From: Prorocentrum cordatum
Taxonomy: Eukaryota; Sar; Dinophyceae; Prorocentrales; Prorocentraceae
Length of the DNA stretch: 20,455 bases
Direction of reading: 5' to 3'
Assembly (NCBI GenBank): GCA_963575745.1
Contig: CAUYUJ010014557.1
Location: 374,235-394,689 of the forward strand
Shown here: positions 1-7,910 of the stretch, piece after piece
How the letters are laid out: each line of letters opens with the position of its first letter
Position numbering within the stretch: the first letter of the stretch is position 1
Notes under the pieces: generated by a model
Databases searched by the model: none
Told to the model about the DNA's origin: nothing
The model's input: only the letters and a program-made list of their open reading frames with translations
Translations under genes and position numbers: made by a program

Positions 1-62
1 TCGATCGTTGATCGTCGATCGTCCATCCTCGATCGTGGATTGTTCATTTTGGATCGTCGGCG
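1..62. repeat. Degenerate GATCGT short tandem repeat (window edge)
   Basis: The hexamer GATCGT or close variants (TGATCGT, GTCCATC, GATCGTGG) recur every 7-10 bases up to about position 60, where the G-run array begins. It is cut by the window edge, so its full length is unknown. No gene is seen in it. Confidence 0.6.
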
Positions 63-580
63 AAAGGGAGGGGGAGGCCCCGGGGGCTGGGCGGCCAAAC
101 GGGGGAAGGGGGGGGGGCTTCCAAGCCCCCCCCCCCCCCGCTTGGCACAAAGGGGGGGAGGAGGGGGGGCTTCCAGCAACGCGGCCCAAGAAGGGGGGGA
201 AGGGGGTAGCTAAAGCACCCCCCCTTTTGGAAAGGGGGGTAGGGGGGGGGCACCTTCCGTGGCGGCCAAAGGGGGGGGGGAGATTCGAAGCACCCCCCCT
301 TTTGCACGAAAGGGGTCGATGGGGGGGGGGCCAGCTTCCAACAGGGCAGCGCCAAGGGAGGGGGGGGGAGCCTAAGCACACACCCCCTTTGGAAAGGGGG
401 GAGGGGGGGTAGCTTCCGGGGAGGGCCCAAGGGGTGAGGGGGGGGAGGGGGGGGGTCACTGCAAGCCCCCCCCCCTTGCAAAAAAAAGGGGGAGAGGGGG
501 GGGCTTCCAACAAGGGCGGCTCAAGGGAGGGGGGGGGCAGCTTAAGCCTAGCCCCCCCTCCCCTTTGCTCGGGCCCTGTG
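63..580. repeat. G-run/C-run tandem array, about 80-bp period
   Basis: Runs of 7-15 G alternate with runs of 7-15 C, separated by conserved short words: CTTCC near 171, 255, 336, 414 and 505 (spacings 84, 81, 78, 91), AAGCA or AAGCC before the C-run, and CTTTTGGAAAGG or CTTTTGCACGAAAGG between the C-run and the next G-run. Each unit can fold on itself because C-runs lie next to G-runs. Long G-runs on one strand and C-runs on the same strand also fit quadruplex and i-motif formation. Open frames on both strands here are low-complexity Gly/Pro and are not genes. Confidence 0.8.
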
Positions 581-584
581 GGCG

Positions 585-586
585 CG

Positions 587-630
<44 letters not shown>

Positions 631-632
631 CG
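585..632. repeat. Perfect 48-bp palindrome with (AT)15 core
   Basis: CGCTCTCTC (585-593), fifteen AT dinucleotides (594-623), then GAGAGAGCG (624-632). The two 9-base arms are exact reverse complements and the AT core is self-complementary, so the whole 48 bp is one perfect palindrome. It separates the G-run array from non-repetitive sequence. AT-cored palindromes of this kind are known to extrude cruciforms and to break, so exact length in an assembly should be treated with caution. Confidence 0.9.
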
Positions 633-1200
633 TGATCCACCGCCGCTTTACTGTGGAAACTTCCCCCCCTCTTCGTCTGGAGCCTGGGGGTCCCCCCCCA
701 GTGGCAAAGATGGCCACACCTGTAGTTAGGAAGCCCATTGCGCCCGCCCCGAGAGTTCGGCGCGTGAGGAAACCCACCACACATGTGTTCGTCGGTTTCC
801 CTGACGGGGGCTGCGGCTGCAAAATTTGTTGGAGGCATGCCACCACCCTCTCCTCCCTCTAATCTCTGTCCGCCTTTCTCTGCGATGCCCAAAATCTATG
901 CCTGGCCATCAGGTGCAAGAGTTGGATCGTGTGGTGCGCACGCAGTGCGCCCGCAGCGCCTCTCGGTCGGCCTGGTGCGTGCCTGCAAGGGAAGCGGGAC
1001 GGGGGCGATTGGGAGTCGGGTGGAGCGGGATCGGCTGCAAAGGCTCCTGCCGAATGCTCGAAGGACCGTCATCCCAAGTCGGGCGAGGCCCCTAGTTCGC
1101 TGTGATGCACTTGGCCGCTCTCTGCATTACTCCATTGCTGCATTGCTCCTTTGCCCCCCTGCTGGAACCCGCCCCCCCCTTTCCCCCGGCAAGCCCCTCC
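633..1200. other. Low-copy spacer, no gene recognised
   Basis: This stretch has no obvious tandem period. Open frames of 76-114 codons cover it on both strands, but none has a recognisable domain, and those that continue to the right run into the repeat array at 1210. A short inverted repeat GGAAACC (768-774) and GGTTTCC (794-800) is visible. I see no supported coding or RNA gene. Confidence 0.5.
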
Positions 1201-1209
1201 CCCTCTCCT

Positions 1210-1585
1210 ACCACCCCCTCCCGAAGACCGGAGGGGGGTCTTACCGGCTCGAACCACCACTCCCCACCTGGAAAACCGAGGGGGGATTACTACTGGTTCG
1301 AGCCTCCCCCCCCCCCCGAGAAAACCAGAGAGGGGGTTCACTACCGGTTCGAACCCCCCCCCCCTCCAGAAAGCCGGGAGGGGTCACTACCGGTTCGAAC
1401 CCCCGTCCCCCCTCTCGAAAACAGAGGGGGGGTCACTACAGGTTCGAACCCCCCCCCTTGCAAATCGGGGGGGGGGTCACGAACCCCCCCCTCTCGAAAA
1501 CCGGGGAGGGCATTACCGGTTCGAACCCCCTTTCCTCGAAAACCGAGAGGGGTCACTACCGGTTCGAACCCCTCCCCTTCCCCAC
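1210..1585. repeat. ~49-bp tandem array carrying GGTTCGAACC
   Basis: Units read roughly GGGGGTCACTACC, then GGTTCGAACC, then a C-run, then TCGAAAACCGAG. The GGTTCGAA core (or GGCTCGAA) starts at about 1246, 1295, 1346, 1392, 1441, 1518 and 1561, giving spacings 49, 51, 46, 49, 77, 43. The core is itself palindromic and matches the internal B-box of tRNA genes, but no acceptor stem or A-box accompanies it. A related array lies in the opposite orientation at 2395-2665. Confidence 0.85.
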
Positions 1586-1599
1586 GCTCACCGCCAGCA

Positions 1600-2360
1600 C
1601 ACAATTCTGAGTCCCTACCACCGTCCGCACCCCCCACCGCTGCTGTCCCCAGTACCACTTTCCTCACCACCACTGTTCCCACTGATCCCACCACCGTCAC
1701 CACAGTCCTCACCAGTGCCCCCACCACTGTCGCATTGTCCCCACTGTTCCCACCAAGTTTCCACTCTCCCCATTTTCTCCACGGCCCCAACATGTCCCAC
1801 TGTCCTGCTGGCCAACTGAGCTGTCCCACTGTTCCCACCACTGTCCCCGCCATTGTCCCTACTGCACCTCTGTCTCATTATCCCACCGCTGTCCCCGCCA
1901 CCGCCCTCACTATGTCGCCACCACCACTGTACCCTCCATTGTCCCACCGTTTCCACCACATTCCCACTGTCCCCACACCAGTGTCCCCACCACCACAGTC
2001 CCCGCTGTCCCCATCACTGCCCCTCACGAGTGTCTCATTGTCCCCACTCCCATGGTCCCCACGACTGTCCCCACTGTTCCAACCAGTGTCCACCTGTCCC
2101 CGCCGCTGTCCCACTGTGCTGTCCCACCGTCCCATCACTCTCCCACTGTCCCCACCACTCCCCACTGCACAACTGTCCCACCACTGTCCCCACCACCGCC
2201 TTCACCATTGTCGTCACCACTACCGTCCCCACTGTCCCGTCGTCCCCTAAACACTGTCCCCACCTGAACCGTCCCCACCACTGTCCACACCACTGTTTCA
2301 TTGTCCTGGCACCATTGTGCCCACCACCACCGTTTCCACCATTGCCCCAACCAACATCCG
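1600..2360. repeat. CCACTGTCCCC minisatellite
   Basis: A pyrimidine-rich array of 9-15-bp words, mainly CCACTGTCCCC, CCACCACTGTCCCC and CCATTGTCCC, fills about 760 bp with irregular register. All long open frames here (Pro/Thr/Ser-rich on the plus strand, Gly/Trp/Ser-rich on the minus strand) are translations of the repeat. The array lies between two oppositely oriented copies of the GGTTCGAACC array. Confidence 0.85.
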
Positions 2361-2394
2361 AGGAGCGGGCATCGTTTCGTTTGCCGGCGGCCAG

Positions 2395-2665
2395 AGGGGG
2401 AGGGGAGGGGGGCTTCGAACCGGTAGTGACCCCCTCCCGGTTTTCGACGGGGGGGAGGAAGGGGTGGTTCGAACCGGTTTTGATCCCTCCCGGTCTTTCG
2501 AGTGGAGGGGAGAGGGGGGGTTCCAACTTGTAGTGACCCCATCTTCTTTCATAATAAACTAGGGAAAAGGGAGGGTTCGAACCGGCAGTGACCCCCCCTC
2601 GGTTTTCGAGGGGAGGAAGGGCAAGGAGGACAAGTTAGGAACCCCCAGTGACCCCCTTCCGATTT
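2395..2665. repeat. Inverted ~54-bp GGTTCGAACC array
   Basis: Units contain TTCGAACCGGTAGTGACCCC followed by CTCCCGGTTTTCGA and a G-run, which is the reverse complement of the unit at 1210-1585. TTCGAACC or variants start at 2414, 2468, 2521 (variant) and 2576, spacings 54, 53 and 55. A further degenerate unit runs to about 2665. Unit length is slightly longer than in the left array, so the two arrays have diverged since their inversion. Confidence 0.8.
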
Positions 2666-2669
2666 TCCG

Positions 2670-3250
2670 CCAGCAACGTCTAGAATGCGCCCTTTGCAAT
2701 GTTTTGTGTACCCGGCGTTTTCTAACTACCGCAGTGTCACAGTCGTTCTTCTTGATTTGCTCGAGGGACCCGGCCTCCCATTTCACTTCCACCTGGCTTG
2801 GGAGGCCCGTTGCCCGCCGAATATCAATGATACACCCGTAACATCACAAACAAGTTGCAATGTGTGGCACACGTTCAGACAGGGGCCCCAATCAATGCTT
2901 GAAATTCGGTATGTTAAACGGAACGAACGACCACGGGCTTCAATGACAGGCAATGCTGACTTCAATAATTTAAAGCGAGACCAGCTTCACTATCATAAAC
3001 AAAGCATTCCATGATTACGGTGATGTTAGGACATCCAGGTTGGATTTTGTCATTTGTCTCTGTTGTCTGGGCCTGCAAACCCACCCGCGCAGCCGAGCTC
3101 ACAATAAAACCGCGTTCAAACCGCTCTCCTGGAGAGGCTCTTGGCTCCAGCGTTCGAAGACTTCAAGTATCCGAGCTTCCTTTTTCCTTCGGTCCAATCA
3201 CCGGACACCTTGGAAAAAGGCGATAATGAGGACGGAGAAAAGAGCGATGA
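2670..3250. other. Non-repetitive spacer, no gene recognised
   Basis: This is the least repetitive part of the left third. It holds an open frame of 109 codons on the plus strand (2685-3014) with ordinary amino-acid composition, but I recognise no domain or motif, and there is no flanking evidence for exons. AATAAA occurs at about 3103-3108 without a recognisable gene upstream. An exon fragment cannot be excluded. Confidence 0.4.
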
Positions 3251-3254
3251 AACT

Positions 3255-3762
3255 TGGGGTTTTCGGTTCCAGTTCCCATTCCGTCTTCCTCCGGTTCCAA
3301 CTTCGATGTTCATTATGTCTTTTTCCAGTTCCGACTCCGACTCCCATTCCGTTTTCTTCCGGTTCTTGCTCCGACCCCCGTTCCATCGCAGTCGGAGCCC
3401 GAAGGGAGCGACATGGGAGTCGAATCGGAGCTGGAGGAAGACAGAATGGCGGAGCCAGAGCCGGAGGAAGACGGAATTGGAATGGGGGCTGGAGGTAGAG
3501 GAAGACGAAATAGGAATCGGAATTGGAGCCAGAGGGAGAAGGAATGTGAGTCAGAATTCCCAGTCCGTTTTTCTCCGGCTCCGGCTCCGACTCCCATTCC
3601 GTCTTCCTCCCGGGCTGCCTCCGATTCTTTTTCTGTTTTCTTCCGGCTCCGATTCCGACTCCCGTTCCGTTCTCCTCCGCCCCGGATTCCGATTCCCATT
3701 CCCTCTCCCTCCGGCTCCGCCTCTGATTTCCAGTCTGTCTTCCTCCGATTTCGAGTTTCCTC
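3255..3762. repeat. Strand-switching TCCGGTTCC / GGAACCGGA minisatellite
   Basis: Degenerate units built from ACTCCCATTCCGTCTTCC and CCGGTTCCGA run on the plus strand at about 3255-3395. They then switch to the complementary purine-rich form (GGAGCCGGAGGAAGACGGAA) at about 3396-3548, and switch back at about 3549-3762. The whole block is therefore pyrimidine, purine, pyrimidine on one strand and can fold into large hairpins. Overlapping open frames of 308 codons (plus) and 281 codons (minus) arise because the repeat lacks stops in several frames; their Ser/Phe/Arg or Glu/Gly/Arg low complexity argues against genes. Confidence 0.8.
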
Positions 3763-3844
3763 TTCCAACCCCCTTCTTCCCCTTCGGCGAGGGGTTTGCC
3801 CCTCCCCCTACCCCCTCCCGTGGACCTGGACGGAGGGCTCCCTG

Positions 3845-3997
3845 GTCGTTGGGGCGTCCATGATGGCCCAAGACGGCTCCAAGTGGGCCTCAGAGCCCAA
3901 GATATCCTCCAAGATGGTTCAAGATAGCGCAAGATCCCCTCAAGATGGATCCCAAGATGCTCCAAGAGGCTTGAAGACCGCACCAAGAAGCTCCCAA
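3845..3997. repeat. Degenerate CCAAGATGG repeat
   Basis: Words of the form CCAAGATGGC, CCAAGATGCT and TCAAGATAGC recur every 9-14 bases. The stretch leads without a break into the 69-bp direct repeat beginning at 3998. It resembles the CCAAGAG-type repeats at 4411-4785, so both probably belonged to one tract before the family A element came between them. Confidence 0.6.
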
Positions 3998-4066
3998 GTG
4001 GCCAAAGAGCTCCCCACGGAGCTCCCCGAGAGGCCAAAATCATGCCAAAACCCGAGGAAAATCAAT
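3998..4066 (+). repeat. 69-bp direct repeat, left copy flanking element A1
   Basis: Starts GTGGCCAAAGAG and ends GAAAATCAAT. The right copy at 4342-4410 has the same length and differs at four positions by my reading (about 94 percent identical). The two copies abut the A1 element exactly on either side. Confidence 0.85.
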
Positions 4067-4341
4067 TGGGAGCCGGCAGTAAGCCGTCAACCTTGGTTAC
4101 CGCCGGGAATTCGTAGAGCTTCCTCGTGCAATGCGGGCGCGGCAATCTCGCATTGCGCGCGCGAGGGCGCGGTCTCATGAAGGAGGACGTGGAGGAGACA
4201 TACCAGACCGAGTTCAGGCGTCTGGACACTTTAAGCTAGCGCGCCTGTTGATGTCCTTCCGATTGCTGTGCCGAACAGCGTAAAGAAAACCATCACCATC
4301 TCTAAACATTAGCAGAGCACGAATAGTTTTTCGGCCCCAGC
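4067..4341 (+). mobile_element. Family A element, copy A1 (truncated, 275 bp)
   Basis: Begins with the A head: CCGGCAGTAA at 4073 and TTACCGCCGG ending at 4106, with one A-C mismatch in the stem. This is followed by TTCGTAGAGCTTCC and a stretch that is nearly identical to 5510-5720 (GTGCAATGCGGGCGCGGCAA onward). The terminal part with the 177-bp units and the GGGAAGCTCTACGAG end is missing; the copy stops just after ACGAATAGTTTTTCGG. It sits precisely between two 69-bp direct repeats. No coding capacity is seen. Confidence 0.7.
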
Positions 4342-4410
4342 GTGGCCAAAGAGTTCCCCACGGAGCTCCACGAGAGGCCAAAATCATGCCAAAACCCAAA
4401 GAAAATCAAT
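4342..4410 (+). repeat. 69-bp direct repeat, right copy flanking element A1
   Basis: Counterpart of 3998-4066 with substitutions at four sites, two of them in the ACCCGAGG/ACCCAAAG block near the end. The right edge continues into unrelated sequence (GTATTTGGCTTTC), while the left copy stops where A1 begins. Confidence 0.85.
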
Positions 4411-4785
4411 GTATTTGGCTTTCTCGCTTGTTCGCTTCCGATGGCCTTCACAGGCCTCAGGATAGCTCCAAGATTGCCCAGGAGGCCCCCAAGAGAGGCC
4501 CAAGAGAGCCCCAACGCGGCCCCAAGAGCGCCCAAGAGCGCTCCAAGATCGCCCCACGAGAGGCCCAAGAAGCGATTCGGGGCACTCTAGAGGGGCAAGG
4601 CTAATTTACGACCCCTCAGCTTCGATTGATCTCTTCCAACATGGCCCCAAGAGCGCCCCGAAGGTTTTGAAGAGCGCCCCAACAGGGCCCCAAGAGGCTC
4701 CAAGAGGCGCCCAAGAGCCTCCAAGCGGTACCCAAGAGACCCCCAAGAGACCCCAAGAGACTCGAGGACCCACGCGCGGGTGTCC
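4411..4785. repeat. Degenerate CCAAGAG / GCCCCAAGAGCG repeat
   Basis: After about 50 bp of unremarkable sequence, words such as CCAAGAGCGCCC, CCCCAAGAGGC and CCAAGAGACC recur every 10-12 bases in two blocks (about 4465-4590 and 4640-4770). Gln/Glu/Arg/Pro-rich open frames on both strands follow from the repeat and are not supported as genes. Confidence 0.65.
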
Positions 4786-4929
4786 ACGCGCGCCGCAGCG
4801 GCTTGCCGGTGCTGGCAGCGTGTCCGGGAGCGTGGCATCCCAGCGTCTCCCAATACGCGTGGCTCCAGGGTGCGCGAGGCGCTTCTGCAACGCTCCGCAA
4901 GCGTCGTGTGCAAGCTCCCCGAAGCGCCG
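4786..4929 (+). mobile_element. Family D fragment
   Basis: Contains GCAGCGTGTCCGGGAGCGTG, then CCCAATACGCGTGGCTCC and GGTGCGCGAGGCGC. The same sequence in the same order is seen at 20390-20455. The head of the element is missing on the left, and copy B1 starts immediately on the right. Confidence 0.7.
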
Positions 4930-5330
4930 ACTGGCGCCGGCGGTGAACTGTCAACCTGGCCACCGCCGGGAACCTCGTAGAGCTCTTTGCACGCGTAAGA
5001 GTGTTCAAAATCGAAGCAGACAAGTTTGGAGAAAATTGTCTTAAAATCTTGCCTTTTGCATTTTCGGTGTCAAGCTGATGTCGGTCCCCGCTGATGATTG
5101 GATAGTGAAACTCTCTCTCTCTACAGCGCTGATTCTCTGTCAGAATAAAGTTTACATACTAATGCTGGGAGTAATAATCTGGTTTCTCAAAATGAAGGGT
5201 AAAATATCTTCCACATCTTAGCAAAACCGACCCAAAGTCACCACATTGTCCGCCCGGGCCGGGTTGGCCAACTAGCTGCACCCCGCGCCGGAATTCTTCT
5301 AGCTCATCGATGCCGAAGAGCTCTACGAGG
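4930..5330 (+). mobile_element. Family B element, copy B1 (401 bp)
   Basis: Starts ACTGGCGCCGG with the B-type head: CCGGCGGTG (4937-4945) pairs with CACCGCCGG (4961-4969). It then reads ACCTCGTAGAGCTC. The body is moderately A/T-rich and includes CTGGTTTCTCAAAATGAAG and CACATTGTCCGCCCGGGCCG, both conserved in B2 and B3. It ends GCCGAAGAGCTCTACGAGG followed by TA. The inner repeat ACCTCGTAGAGCTC and the end GAGCTCTACGAGGT are inverted copies of each other, so the body has terminal inverted repeats with the head lying outside them on one side. No transposase is encoded. Confidence 0.8.
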
Positions 5331-5381
5331 TATTCCGAGCTCTCCGAAGCGTCGTTTTCCAGGGTTCGCAGGTTCCCCGAT

Positions 5382-5467
5382 AGCTCGTTCTGAGCTGCGA
5401 AGGGCCTCAGAGAAGAAGCCGGCGTGGTGGCTGGCTGGGCCGGAGGCAAACGCACGCCGGCCATCGA
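5382..5467 (+). mobile_element. Family D/C left fragment interrupted by A2
   Basis: TTCCCCGATAGCTCGTTCTG followed by CAGAGAAGAAGCCGGCGTGG matches the start of family D (compare 20273 onward). It stops where A2 begins at about 5468. Sequence like the rest of a C/D element (TCGCAGCGGGTC) resumes at 6762, just after A3, so A2 plus A3 probably landed in this element. Confidence 0.6.
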
Positions 5468-6310
5468 TGGGAGCCCGCGGTAAACCGTCAACCTTGGTTA
5501 CCGCCGGGAGTTCGTAGAGCTTCCTCGTGCAATGCGGGCGCGGCAATCTCGCATTGCGCGCGCGAGGGCGCGGTCTCATGAAGGAGGACGTGGAGAAGAA
5601 GAAGGAGTGAGGGAAAAGCATATCTGGAAAAAAATACAAGACATACCAGACCCAGTTCAGGCGTCTGGACACTGTAAACTAGCGCGCCTGTTGATGTCCT
5701 TCCGATAAAGAAAAGCATCACCATCGCATAGCAGACCGAATTCGGGCGTCTAGATACCTCATACTATCGCGCCGGATGATGTCCTCCTGATTGCTGTGCC
5801 AAAGAGCTCTCTAGTTTAACTGCAGCTCGAGTTAAGTGAAGAAATTCATCACCATCTCGAAAAAAATCGATGGAGTACAAATAGGTGCGCGGACTTAGCT
5901 CAGGTAGCAGACCGAGTTCTGACTTCTAGATGCTGGAGACGAACGGACCTGAAGATTCTGGATCGATTTGGTGTGCATACCAGCTCTGTAGCGCTCCTAC
6001 AGCTCGAGTTAAGTACAGCAAACCGACAGCATCTCCCAAGATGACCCGAACAGCCGATCCCGCTTGGATGTTTTTTGGCAGTAATAGGTACCCGATCAAA
6101 CTGAGATTAAGACGGCGAGCGGGAAAAAGATCGAATATCACGGGGAAAAATATCAGAGCTCTAACGAATTGTTGAATTTCGAGAAACCGAATTTCAACCG
6201 AGCAAAAGTACCCAAAACTTCTGTCGATATTTTTTTGCCAACTAGCCCCCCAGCGCGCCGGAATTACTCTTCTAGCTTCGCCGCTAACGCTCTAAGGGAA
6301 GCTCTACGAG
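5468..6310 (+). mobile_element. Family A element, copy A2 (about 840 bp)
   Basis: Most complete simple A copy. The head stem is CCCGCGGTAA (5474) with TTACCGCCGG (ending 5507), with one mismatch. It is followed by TTCGTAGAGCTTCC, a region shared with A1 (to about 5720), then units related to the 177-bp repeat (CAGACCGAGTTC, ATCGATTTGGTGTG, CTGTAG with CTACAG at 5986-6002, AAACCGACAGCAT). Next come a tail GGCAGTAATAGGTACCCGAT and CCAACTAGCCCCCCAGCGCG, and the end AAGGGAAGCTCTACGAG. Short open frames on both strands show no recognisable product. Confidence 0.8.
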
Positions 6311-6756
6311 TCATTTCAAAAAATAATGAAGAGTACGTATAGTTTCGCGGACCTAGCTCGAGCAGCAGACCGAGTTCAGACCTCTAGATGCTTCAGACGA
6401 ACGCGTCTGATCATTCTGAATCGATTAGGTGTGCGCACCAGCTCTGTAGCTACCCTACAGCTCGAGTTCAGTACAGAAAACCGACAACATCTGTCGAGAT
6501 GATTCCGCTTGAATGTTTTTTGGCAGTAATAGGTACCCGATCGAGCTGAGATTAAGACGGCGAGCGGGAAAAAGATCGAATATCACGGGGAAAAATATCA
6601 GAGTTCTAACGAATTGTTGAATTTCGAGAACATTATTTGCAACCGAGCAAAAGTCACCAAAAGGTCCGTCGAGATTTTTCGAGCCAACTAGCCCCCCAGC
6701 GCGCCAGATTTTTTCTTTTAGTTTCGCCGCTAACGCTCTTGGGGAAGCTCCAAGAG
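6311..6756 (+). mobile_element. Family A partial copy A3, tandem to A2
   Basis: Repeats the right half of A2 (compare about 5870-6310) with a spacing of about 443 bp. It has GCAGACCGAGTTCAGACCTC, the hairpin CAGACG-AACG-CGTCTG (6394-6409), the same GGCAGTAATAGGTACCCGAT tail and the same TCGCCGCTAACGCTCT sequence before the end, here mutated to AAGCTCCAAGAG. The head is absent. This looks like an unequal-exchange duplication of the A right end. Confidence 0.75.
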
Positions 6757-7044
6757 TCATTCTCGCAGCGGGTCGCCGGAACGTGCAGCGCTTCCTGGTG
6801 CGCTTCGCAGCACGTCGAGCGCACTCCGCAGCGCTTCAGGCACGCTTCGACGCGTCGCTGGAAGCACTTCAAACGAGCTTCGCAGCGATTTAGGCACGCT
6901 GAGAAGCGTCGCTAATCAGCGAATCAAGGGCGCTTCGCCGCGCTTCACGAACGCTCAACGGAATCGCTTCACGCGTGCGCCAGAGGGTTCCACGCGCGCT
7001 TTGGGGGCTGCGCGCACGCTAAAAGCTCCTAAAGCTAGAGAAAT
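6757..7044. other. GCTTC-rich tract, likely degenerate C/D right part
   Basis: Begins TCTCGCAGCGGGTCGCCGGA, like the middle of C elements, then becomes a loose array of CGCAGCGCTTC, GCACGCTTCGACGCG and similar words. It carries no recognisable gene. Whether it is the displaced right half of the element starting at 5382 or an independent simple tract cannot be settled by eye. Confidence 0.45.
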
Positions 7045-7214
7045 ACCACGTAGAGCTCCTCGGCGCCGATGAGCTAAAGGTATTCCGGCGCAGGGTGCAG
7101 CTGGTACCTCGTAGAGCTCTTCGGCATCCATGAGCTAGTGGAATTCCGGCAGGGTGCAGCTAGTGACTCGTAGAGCTTCCCTAAGGGCGTCAACGGACAA
7201 GCAGGCAAACCAAA
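7045..7214. repeat. Two B tips followed by one A tip
   Basis: A degenerate B tip (TAGAGCTCCTCGGCGCCGAT) at about 7047 and a second (ACCTCGTAGAGCTCTTCGGC) at 7106 are each about 60 bp and run to GGGTGCAGCT. An A tip (GACTCGTAGAGCTTCCCTAA) follows at about 7165. Such tips are the terminal segments of B and A elements without bodies. Confidence 0.7.
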
Positions 7215-7478
7215 TTCCCGGAGAGCTCTCTGAGAGCTATAGGGCTTTAGATTAGAAGCCGGACGGTGATGGTGCCTGCCAGCAGCCCATCTTCGCCGGT
7301 CCACGATCCCCTGAAGGGGCCTGTAAAAGGTCACAGCGTGTCTGGGAGCGCTTTCGGGACGCGTCCACGCGTGCCTGCACGCCGCGTGCAGGCACGCGCG
7401 GGGGCGTCGCAGGCAGCGCTTCAGAAGCGCTTCAGGAGAGCTCCCCAGGGCTTTTCAGGAAAGCTTCCAGATCCTGGT
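7215..7478 (+). mobile_element. Family C element, copy C1
   Basis: Starts TTCCCGGAGAGCTCTCTGAG with its small head hairpin (AGCTCTC, T, GAGAGCT), then AGATTAGAAGCCGGACGGTG, GCCTGCCAGCAGCCCATCTT, a GC-rich centre with ACGCGTGCCTGCACG, and ends near CAGGAAAGCTTCC. The central palindrome is imperfect here. C2 follows at once in the same orientation. Confidence 0.8.
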
Positions 7479-7480
7479 TT

Positions 7481-7730
7481 TTCCCGGAGAGCTCTCTGAG
7501 AGCTATATGGTTTTAGATTAGAAGCCGGACGGTGGTGGTGCCTACCAGCAGCCCATCTTCTCCGGTCCACGATCCCCGCAGCGAGTTGCCGGAGGTCGCA
7601 GCGTGTCCAGGAGCGCTTCTGGCACGCGTCCACGCGCGCCTGCACGCGCGCAGGCACGCGTGCCTGGCAGCGCTTCAGCCGCGCTTCAGGAGAGCTCCCC
7701 AGAGCTCTTCAGGAAAGCTGCCCAGAGCAT
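7481..7730 (+). mobile_element. Family C element, copy C2
   Basis: Same order as C1: head, AGATTAGAAGCCGGACGGTG, GCAGCCCATCTTC, GCGCGCCTGCACGCGCG centre, CAGGAAAGCT end. The plus-strand open frame starting ATGGTGGTGCC-like in this family recurs in many copies but codes for nothing recognisable. Confidence 0.8.
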
Positions 7731-7910
7731 GCCATTTCGCTATCCAGTTTTTGGACGCTACCAAGTGGACGCTACCAAGTGACTCGAAGAGCTTCCCTAA
7801 GAGCGTTTGCGAAGCTAGGGGAGTAATTGGCGTTCTGGGGGACTAGTAACCTGTAAGGGCGCGAAGGGTTTCAATACTTTGACTTTCAAAGTAACTTTGA
7901 AAGAGACTGA
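7731..7910. other. Junction segment with 14-bp tandem duplication and hairpin
   Basis: Holds a 'TTTCGCTATCCAGTTTTTGG' module related to those at about 11868, 12880, 13799 and 16433. TGGACGCTACCAAG is duplicated in tandem (7752-7765 and 7766-7779), an A tip follows from 7781, and a perfect inverted repeat CTTTCAAAGT, A, ACTTTGAAAG lies at 7883-7903. No gene is seen. Confidence 0.6.

Noticed and set aside
1-62. Telomeric repeat at the window start
   Set aside because: The GATCGT words are not a regular array of a known telomere type and lack the G-run register of telomeres.
44-481. 145-codon Pro-rich minus-strand frame
   Set aside because: Generated by C-runs and G-runs; the plus strand is also open.
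1210-1585. tRNA genes suggested by GGTTCGAACC
   Set aside because: No acceptor stem, D-arm or anticodon arm at the right distance; the motif is repeated every ~49 bp.
783-2250. Plus-strand frames of 275 and 382 codons, Pro/Ser/Thr-rich
   Set aside because: They are translations of the GGTTCGAACC and CCACTGTCCCC arrays, and different frames are open over the same bases.
3198-4180. Overlapping long open frames on both strands (308 codons plus, 281 codons minus)
   Set aside because: Both follow from the stop-poor TCCGG minisatellite; low complexity, mirrored composition, no domain.
5159-5672. Minus-strand frames of 110 and 122 codons
   Set aside because: They cross boundaries between B1, a D fragment and A2; no domain and no conservation in other copies.
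7215-7478. SINE identity for family C
   Set aside because: No convincing A-box/B-box pair and no A-rich or simple-repeat tail in any copy.
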